The position numbers were made by a program, and so were the translations under genes. From positions 1 through 5,385 of the forward strand of contig CAZKXX010000156.1 in assembly GCA_964556705.1 (NCBI GenBank): DNA of 5,385 nucleotides, given 5' to 3'. Shown here piece by piece: positions 1-4,281 of this stretch. The DNA is from CAZKXX01 sp964556705 (GTDB taxonomy: Bacteria; Acidobacteriota; Terriglobia; UBA7540). The notes under the pieces are model-generated. The model did not search any database. It saw nothing but the letters and a program-made list of their open reading frames with translations, and was not told the origin of the DNA. How positions within the stretch are numbered: position 1 is the stretch's first letter; each line of letters opens with the position of its first letter.

Positions 1-1
1 C

Positions 2-58
2 GACTACCTGCTGCTCTACACCCAGGCCAAATGCGTCAGCGAAAAAGTGACGGCGTAG
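2..58 (+). CDS. C-terminal end of an unidentified protein (partial, 5' end outside window)
   Basis: An open frame enters from the left edge and ends at TAG (56-58). It gives 18 residues, DYLLLYTQAKCVSEKVTA. Only the tail is present, so no family can be named. It is believed to be a gene end because it is followed by inverted repeats and then a promoter for the next gene, which is the normal layout at a gene boundary. No other frame here is better supported. The fragment is too short for statistical support. It could also be a chance open frame. Confidence 0.45.
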   Translation, partial: DYLLLYTQAKCVSEKVTA

Positions 59-74
59 GGGCAGTCCGACGGGG

Positions 75-102
75 CCGGGAACGCAGCGCGCTTGCGGCCC
101 GG
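75..102 (+). terminator. Weak candidate terminator hairpin after the upstream gene
   Basis: CCGGG (75-79) can pair with CCCGG (98-102). After a small internal loop, CGCAG (82-86) pairs with TTGCG (92-96), one pair being G-U, leaving a 5-nt loop. This is a GC-rich stem 17 nt after the preceding stop. The following bases (103-120) contain only a scattered T-rich stretch, CTTTCACTTT at 111-120, not a proper U-tract. The structure may therefore stall transcription weakly or not at all. Confidence 0.25.
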
Positions 103-104
103 GA

Positions 105-131
105 CGCCCGCTTTCACTTTCCCGGCGGGCG
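105..131. repeat. 7-bp inverted repeat enclosing the -35 region
   Basis: CGCCCGC (105-111) and GCGGGCG (125-131) are perfect inverted copies separated by 13 nt. The proposed -35 element (113-118) lies in the spacer and the right arm ends 4 bp before the -10 box. A second small inverted pair, GGCGA (128-132) and TCGCC (141-145), flanks the -10 box. These could be operator half-sites, a terminator stem for the upstream gene, or chance in GC-rich DNA. Confidence 0.35.
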
Positions 132-141
132 AGGGTATAAT
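113..141 (+). promoter_or_regulatory. Sigma70-type promoter for the diguanylate cyclase gene
   Basis: There is a perfect TATAAT -10 box at 136-141, standing out in GC-rich surroundings. Seventeen bp upstream is TTCACT (113-118), matching TTGACA at four of six positions. Transcription would start near 148, giving a leader of about 57 nt before the ATG at 205. The only gene it can serve is the diguanylate cyclase. The leader has an AGGG (194-197) placed 7 nt before the ATG as a modest ribosome binding site. A GCCC at 176-179 could pair with GGGC at 195-198 and partly mask it. Confidence 0.7.
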
Positions 142-204
142 CGCCGCCGCTTCGCACGAAGGTTAAGGCAAGGGCGCCCGGCAGCGGCGGCTTAGGGCAA
201 CCAG

Positions 205-1050
205 ATGCACGAGGATGCGAATCGCGTCGAGCGGCTTGGACCGCAGGCTCGGCTTCAGGACGAACTGACCAAGCTCAAGGGGCAGAACCGCGAAGTCTGG
301 ATTCTCATCGTCTTCGCGGCGGCGGTGCTGCTTCTGGGCGCGATGTCGCTCCTTTGGCCTTCGAGTTTCTGGCAGCAGGGAACTCTGGAATTCAAGATCC
401 CGCCTCAGGTCCTCTTCATCGTGATGATGGTGGTGATGGTGCTGGCGCTGTGGATGGTTCGGCAAGAGCTGGAAGTCCGCAAGCTGCGAATGGCCAACAT
501 GCAGCAGCAGCTCGAAGCGCAGTCCGACCTTTCGGCGAGCATGGTGGACTCGCTCACCAACGTGTTCAGCCGGAGCTTTCTGCGCGAACTTCTGCACAGC
601 GAGATCTCGCGCGCCGAACGCAACAAGCGGCCGCTCGGCCTTGTGATGTGCGACGTGGACAACTTCAAGGCGGTCAACGACCGTTTCGGGCACCTGATGG
701 GGGATTACGTTCTGGCGCAGATCGCCAGCATCCTGAAGGCGTGCGTGCGCGGCTCGGACTACGTCATTCGATACGGAGGCGACGAGTTTCTGGTGATCCT
801 TTCGGAAACCGACGAGCCCGGAGCGAAGATCGTGCTGAACCGCATCCGCGAGAAGGTGAGCGATTGGGACCGCACGAACCGGATTGGCGACCTTTCGGTG
901 ACCGTGAGCATGGGCCACCACCAGTACGCCGTCGGCGAGACTCCGGAGCAGGCCGTCTCCAAAGCCGACGCCGCCATGTATCAGGACAAAGAGCGTGGTC
1001 AGCGCGCGACACCGGCGGCCCGCGGCGTGGCCTCCCGTCCCGCGGGATAG
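205..1050 (+). CDS. Membrane-anchored diguanylate cyclase (GGDEF domain)
   Basis: This enzyme would condense two GTP into the second messenger c-di-GMP at the inner membrane. Two hydrophobic segments (about residues 31-51 and 67-85) bracket a periplasmic loop of only some 15 residues. A charged, coiled-coil-like linker (86-110) leads to the GGDEF domain (about 113-272). The domain looks catalytically intact: metal-binding D150 in DVDNFK, guanine-contacting N158 and D167 (ND...GHxxGD), and GGDEF at 191-195. The inhibitory I-site RxxD is present as R182-GS-D185, exactly five residues before GGDEF, so product feedback is expected. The end has the usual KADAAMYQDK block (253-262). No EAL, PAS or HAMP domain is visible. 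The loop is too small for a classical sensor domain, so the signal may come from the membrane or a partner. The ATG at 205 is the first start after an in-frame TAG (193-195). It converges on the peptidase gene with 33 bp between stops. Confidence 0.93.
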   Translation: MHEDANRVERLGPQARLQDELTKLKGQNREVWILIVFAAAVLLLGAMSLLWPSSFWQQGTLEFKIPPQVLFIVMMVVMVLALWMVRQELEVRKLRMANMQQQLEAQSDLSASMVDSLTNVFSRSFLRELLHSEISRAERNKRPLGLVMCDVDNFKAVNDRFGHLMGDYVLAQIASILKACVRGSDYVIRYGGDEFLVILSETDEPGAKIVLNRIREKVSDWDRTNRIGDLSVTVSMGHHQYAVGETPEQAVSKADAAMYQDKERGQRATPAARGVASRPAG

Positions 1051-1083
1051 CGTCTTCTTCCCGGCGCGCCTTCTTCTGAAATC

Positions 1084-3306
1084 TCAAAGCCCGTCGAGCG
1101 CGCGAATCGCCCGCTCGAGCGCGCGGCCGAGGCGGCGCGCTTCCCCGCGCGCCATTTCGAAGTCCTCGGCGCGCAACGCCTGCCGCAGTCCCGGCAGCGT
1201 TTCGGCCTCGTAGCTCGGTAAAGGCGCGTAAATGAGATGGCGGAACCACGCCCGGTCCGGAAGACCCTCGTCGTCAAGCAGCGCCCGCTCCTGCGCCCTC
1301 AGCGCGGCGTTGATCTTCTTCCGGCGCTGATTGTCCGGCCCGGCCGCAGCGCTCTCACCGGCACTTCGCCAGGCGTTCATTTCTGCATGGACCTTGGCTG
1401 CGGCTTCTTGCCAGCGGCGGGCCTTCTCCATCACCGGCCGAATCTCGGCCGAAAAGAATTCCGGCGGAGCGGTTTTCTCGAGTCCTTCAAGGTAGGCGGC
1501 GATGTCGCCGGCGTAGAGCGCGTAATCGAAGGGGATGACGTCGGCGTTCGCGAAGCGCAGTGCGAGCAGACCCCACAGGCGCGCCATGGCGGCGTGATAG
1601 CGAAAGCCCGTGTCGCCGAAGCGGTCCATCCAGCGGAAGTTGTCGTACACGGAGTGGTACACGCCGTACGGCCCGTCGAAAATCATGTCGAGCGAGGGCA
1701 CGCCGAGGTGCTGGAGGAAGACCATGTAATCGGAGCCGCCGCCGAGCAGGCCGAAGGGGACTTCCGCTGCGCCGCCCGGAACGGCGTAACTCCGCACGCT
1801 GCGCTCGGCGCGCCGCTTCCGCCACGAGTCGTAAACACTCTTGCCGGTCGCGGGGTCGGTCACGGCCTGAGTGGCCTCAATGATCGCCGGCAGAAGCGAA
1901 GGCACGGCGCTGACGGTGAAGTCGCGTCCGCTGGCGGATGCGTCAACATTCAGGCAGACGACGGCGTTTCGGCGGAGGTCGTCCGCGAACTGCTCGCCCC
2001 ATTCGGTCGAGCCCGTCAGCGTGTACTCTTCGGCGTCCCAACTGGCCAGAACAATCGTGCGGCGCGGGCGGAAGCCTTCGCTGATAAGTTTTCCGAGCGC
2101 GCGGGCCAGCTCGAGCATCGAGGCGGTGCCGCTTGCGGGGTCCACGGCGCCGTAAACCCAGGCGTCATGATGATTGCCGAGGATCACCTGTTTTTCCGGC
2201 TCCTCGCTTCCCGGAATGCGCGCGATGACGTTCCAGATGGGCGTAACGACGTTCTCCATTTCGAGCCGGAGTTTCACGCGCACGGAATCGTCGCCAACGC
2301 GGTAACGGAGGGGCAGCCCGCCCCGCCAGTCGCCGGGAGCCTCCGCGCCGCCCAGCCGCTTGAGAATTTCTTCCGCATCGGACGCCGAAAGCGGAACCAT
2401 CGGAATCTTCGGCAACACCTTCGATTCGCTCTCAGGAATGCGGCGCGCGCCTTCGAGTGAAGCCCAGCCGGGCGTCAGCGGGTCGCCGGGCACGAGGAAG
2501 TCGTACACGACGGCGCCGCGCTGGAAATGCCCCTTCGGCCCCCACGGCCCGCGCGGGTACACGGGGCCTTTGAGATGGCCGTCATCGGCTGGATCGGAAA
2601 AGACGAGCACGCCGGCCGCGCCGCGCCGTTCGGCCTCGAGACTTTTCCCGCCGCGATAGCCGTGAAAGTAGCGCGCCAGGACGAGCTTTCCCTCGACCGA
2701 CACGCCGAGCTTCTCCAGGCGCTCGTAATCTTCGGCGTTGCCGTAATTGACGTACACGACGGGCCGTTCGAGATCGGCGGAAGGCGAGTAGGCGTTCCAC
2801 GGAACGCGCGCCATGGGGTCGGCGACACGCGTGTCGGGGTCGCCGGGAATCGCCGGTTCGGGATTGGCGAGCCGAATGTGCTCCGGGGCGATGAGATTCA
2901 CTTCCACCGAGCGCGGGTAGGAAAGCAGGACCCGATACTCGACGATTTCCGGATTCAGTCCCGCGCGGCGGAACTCGTCGAAAATGAATTCGGTCACTCG
3001 GCGGTCGCCGGGAGTCCCCGCTACGTGCGGCTCGCGCGTGAGGCGGCGAAGGTAGCGCCGGCACTGCGACGCCTCAGGCAGCGAGAGAAAGCGTTTTTCC
3101 CACTTCGCCTGCTGGCGGTAACTCTCCGGGCTGAAGCCGAGCGGGACACGAGAAGGTTTGAAGACTTCGCGCGCCGACAGGAAGGTCAGAGCTGTGAAGG
3201 CCAGACCGAGCGCGACGATGATCCCGACGCCGTAACTCCTGAGTTCCTTCGGAATTCCAAATTCAAAATTCAAGAGGCTGTCCCGGCGCGCGGATTCGTT
3301 GCGCAA
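1084..3306 (-). CDS. Membrane-anchored M28 zinc peptidase, glutamate carboxypeptidase II (PSMA)-like
   Basis: This is a 740-residue co-catalytic zinc exopeptidase with the full architecture of human glutamate carboxypeptidase II. It has a cytoplasmic N-terminus, one membrane helix (about 25-44), a PA domain (about 178-310, including KLVLARYFHGYRGGK), an M28 catalytic core (about 350-590) and a transferrin-receptor-like dimerisation domain (about 615-738, with FRHLIYAP and ETLPGL). All zinc ligands are visible: H379 (GNHHD), bridging D389 (AVDPASG), E427, D455 (LNVD) and H551 (VYHSVYD), plus catalytic base E426 (SWDAEE). Residues of the family's calcium site are largely kept (T278, E435, E438; the Tyr is W281). 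The topology implies a periplasmic catalytic domain. The glutamate-recognising residues of GCPII are not kept (N519 to S525, K699 to S698, and no arginines at the R534/R536 region), so the substrate is probably a different peptide. The start is TTG at 3304-3306, with GGACGAGG just before it and a strong promoter placing the transcript start about 25 nt upstream. A second TTG at codon 12 (3271-3273) is possible. Confidence 0.93.
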   Translation of the reverse strand: MRNESARRDSLLNFEFGIPKELRSYGVGIIVALGLAFTALTFLSAREVFKPSRVPLGFSPESYRQQAKWEKRFLSLPEASQCRRYLRRLTREPHVAGTPGDRRVTEFIFDEFRRAGLNPEIVEYRVLLSYPRSVEVNLIAPEHIRLANPEPAIPGDPDTRVADPMARVPWNAYSPSADLERPVVYVNYGNAEDYERLEKLGVSVEGKLVLARYFHGYRGGKSLEAERRGAAGVLVFSDPADDGHLKGPVYPRGPWGPKGHFQRGAVVYDFLVPGDPLTPGWASLEGARRIPESESKVLPKIPMVPLSASDAEEILKRLGGAEAPGDWRGGLPLRYRVGDDSVRVKLRLEMENVVTPIWNVIARIPGSEEPEKQVILGNHHDAWVYGAVDPASGTASMLELARALGKLISEGFRPRRTIVLASWDAEEYTLTGSTEWGEQFADDLRRNAVVCLNVDASASGRDFTVSAVPSLLPAIIEATQAVTDPATGKSVYDSWRKRRAERSVRSYAVPGGAAEVPFGLLGGGSDYMVFLQHLGVPSLDMIFDGPYGVYHSVYDNFRWMDRFGDTGFRYHAAMARLWGLLALRFANADVIPFDYALYAGDIAAYLEGLEKTAPPEFFSAEIRPVMEKARRWQEAAAKVHAEMNAWRSAGESAAAGPDNQRRKKINAALRAQERALLDDEGLPDRAWFRHLIYAPLPSYEAETLPGLRQALRAEDFEMARGEARRLGRALERAIRALDGL
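3253..3273 (-). repeat. Three tandem TTGAATT-like heptamers inside the peptidase N-terminal codons
   Basis: On the minus strand, TTGAATT (3273-3267), TTGAATT (3266-3260) and TGGAATT (3259-3253) follow one another. They form an AT-rich island in GC-rich DNA and encode LNFEFGI at residues 12-18 of the peptidase. An 8-bp palindrome GGAATTCC (3251-3258) covers the last copy. Short imperfect heptamer runs of this type are more usual in intergenic DNA, which casts some doubt on the translated N-terminus. Confidence 0.6.
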
Positions 3307-3338
3307 GCCTCGTCCGCGGGCGCGCGTGCCGGGCAGGG

Positions 3339-3367
3339 TTTATAGTTGCGTCTCGCGCGGTTGTCAA
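3339..3367 (-). promoter_or_regulatory. Near-consensus sigma70-type promoter for the M28 peptidase gene
   Basis: On the minus strand a perfect TTGACA -35 box (3367-3362) is followed by exactly 17 bp and then TATAAA (3344-3339), one base from consensus. Transcription would begin near 3332, about 25 nt before the TTG start at 3306. The TGA stop of the upstream gene (3366-3364) lies inside the -35 box. The peptidase can therefore be transcribed on its own as well as by read-through from the gene before it. Confidence 0.75.
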
Positions 3368-4242
3368 TCGTCGGCGGGTTTTTCCGAGCGGCGGATGCGC
3401 GGCGGAGCGTCCTCGTCGAGGCGAGGAGTTGCGGGCGCGCCGTCAATTCCGAAATCCCAGACGTCGAGGTTGAGCTTGCCGTCCATGATTTCGCCCAGCG
3501 CGTACTCGCCGAGCTCGAGCGGCTCGACCGGCTTCAAGCGGAACAGGCCCGGGCTCAATTCCTCCCGCTCGAGCGGAAGGGTCTCGTGGAACTCTTCCTG
3601 TTCCTTGCCGCGCGCTCCCACGCGGCCGACTTCGCGCGCGTCCTTGCGCGATTTGAGAGCCAGCAGTTCCACGCGGCTTCCGTCGATGATCGGTCCGCGC
3701 ACGTAAAACGTCGGCTGAGCGTTCAGAACGCGCACCGCCGCTTTGGGACCGGGCAGAAGGACGACGGCGCGGCTCTTTCCGAAGGGCACGGCCAGCAGCA
3801 GGACGGCGCGCTTGCGGTCCGTGACCACTTCGCACGGCGACTGGATCATGCGAACGACGCGCAGTTCGTCGTCCGCGTACGCGCCCTCTTCCGGCGGGAG
3901 GAACACTCCGGGAGCGACTTCGACCGGTGCGCCGCCCGCGCGCTCGAAGCGCTGGCGTCCGAGTTCGCGCGCCTTCTCCAGTTCCGCCTGCTGTCCGGCT
4001 TCTTCTTCGGCCCTGGCCTTTTCGGTCGCTTCAAAGTCAACCAGACGCAGCGGAATCTCTTCCCACGCGGAACGTTCCACGCTGTAAAAGCGCAGGCGGT
4101 CGCCCTCGATTTCGTACTCGCTGACGAGTTGAAAGGAGCCGTCCTTGAGATAAAGCTTGATGTGGGCGAAGGAGGGCGCGGCGAGAAACGCCGCGAGAGC
4201 GGCGGCGACAATCCACGCGATGAAAGTTCGCGGAGCGCGCAT
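3364..4242 (-). CDS. Secreted or periplasmic protein of unknown function
   Basis: The product is 292 residues with a clear Sec signal peptide: MRAPRTF, a hydrophobic core (8-22) and a likely cut after S24-F25-A26. The mature protein begins HIKLYLKDGSFQLVSEYEIEG and continues through RFYSVERSAWEEIP to about residue 70. I recognise this block only as a recurring, unnamed opening in exported proteins of Acidobacteriota-like genomes. A charged, helical, coiled-coil-like stretch follows (about 71-101). After that comes a beta-rich part (about 126-266) with alternating hydrophobic strands and the segment SPGLFRLKPVEPLELGEYAL, then an acidic and basic tail without structure. No enzyme motif is visible, and only one cysteine (C137). 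The start at 4242 is chosen because AGAGGA lies 7 nt upstream and the signal peptide begins there. An in-frame ATG at 4275 would add 11 polar residues without a ribosome binding site. The stop overlaps the next gene's -35 box, 57 bp before that gene. Confidence 0.82.
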   Translation of the reverse strand: MRAPRTFIAWIVAAALAAFLAAPSFAHIKLYLKDGSFQLVSEYEIEGDRLRFYSVERSAWEEIPLRLVDFEATEKARAEEEAGQQAELEKARELGRQRFERAGGAPVEVAPGVFLPPEEGAYADDELRVVRMIQSPCEVVTDRKRAVLLLAVPFGKSRAVVLLPGPKAAVRVLNAQPTFYVRGPIIDGSRVELLALKSRKDAREVGRVGARGKEQEEFHETLPLEREELSPGLFRLKPVEPLELGEYALGEIMDGKLNLDVWDFGIDGAPATPRLDEDAPPRIRRSEKPADD

Positions 4243-4249
4243 GCGCCAA

Positions 4250-4255
4250 TCCTCT
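4250..4255 (-). promoter_or_regulatory. Shine-Dalgarno site deciding the start of the secreted protein
   Basis: On the minus strand AGAGGA (4255-4250) stands 7 nt before the ATG at 4242. The longer in-frame ATG at 4275 has no such sequence. This favours the shorter form, in which the signal peptide starts at the first residue. Confidence 0.7.
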
Positions 4256-4269
4256 TTCCTTTTGGATGC

Positions 4270-4281
4270 TATCATGACGTA
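4270..4281 (+). promoter_or_regulatory. Candidate -10 box for a leaderless transcript, in a divergent promoter region
   Basis: TATCAT (4270-4275) matches TATAAT at five of six positions and lies 6 bp before the ATG at 4282. Transcription would then start at or next to the A of the start codon. This fits the lack of any Shine-Dalgarno sequence before that ATG. No convincing -35 box is seen. The same bases read on the other strand give CATGAT (4276-4271), a weaker -10 candidate for the divergent gene starting at 4242. If both are real, the two promoters overlap and would compete. Confidence 0.45.

Noticed and set aside
419..441. Triplet-like repeat (GATGATGGTGGTGATGG) as a microsatellite
   Set aside because: It encodes ordinary Val/Met residues of a membrane helix and is too short and irregular to call a repeat element.
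163..921. Minus-strand open frame with a run of histidines opposite the diguanylate cyclase
   Set aside because: It is the antisense of a strongly supported GGDEF gene. The histidines come from the GATGATGGTGGTGATGG codons of the second membrane helix. It has no domain and no start signals.
1038..1070. Palindromes TCCCGCGGGA (1038-1047) and GGCGCGCC (1063-1070) as a bidirectional terminator between the convergent genes
   Set aside because: Both are palindromes without a loop and neither is followed by a T-run. No convincing terminator is visible in the 33-bp gap.
1237..2460. Long plus-strand open frame (407 codons) opposite the M28 peptidase
   Set aside because: High GC makes long antisense frames common. 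The opposite strand carries an intact enzyme with all catalytic residues, and this frame has no recognisable motif or promoter.
2527..3345. Plus-strand open frame of 272 codons opposite the peptidase N-terminus
   Set aside because: This is also a shadow frame. It would read across the peptidase start and its promoter, with no ribosome binding site or known fold.
4243..4275. Longer start (ATG at 4275) for the secreted protein
   Set aside because: It lacks a Shine-Dalgarno site and would place 11 polar residues before the signal peptide. The ATG at 4242 has AGAGGA at the right distance.
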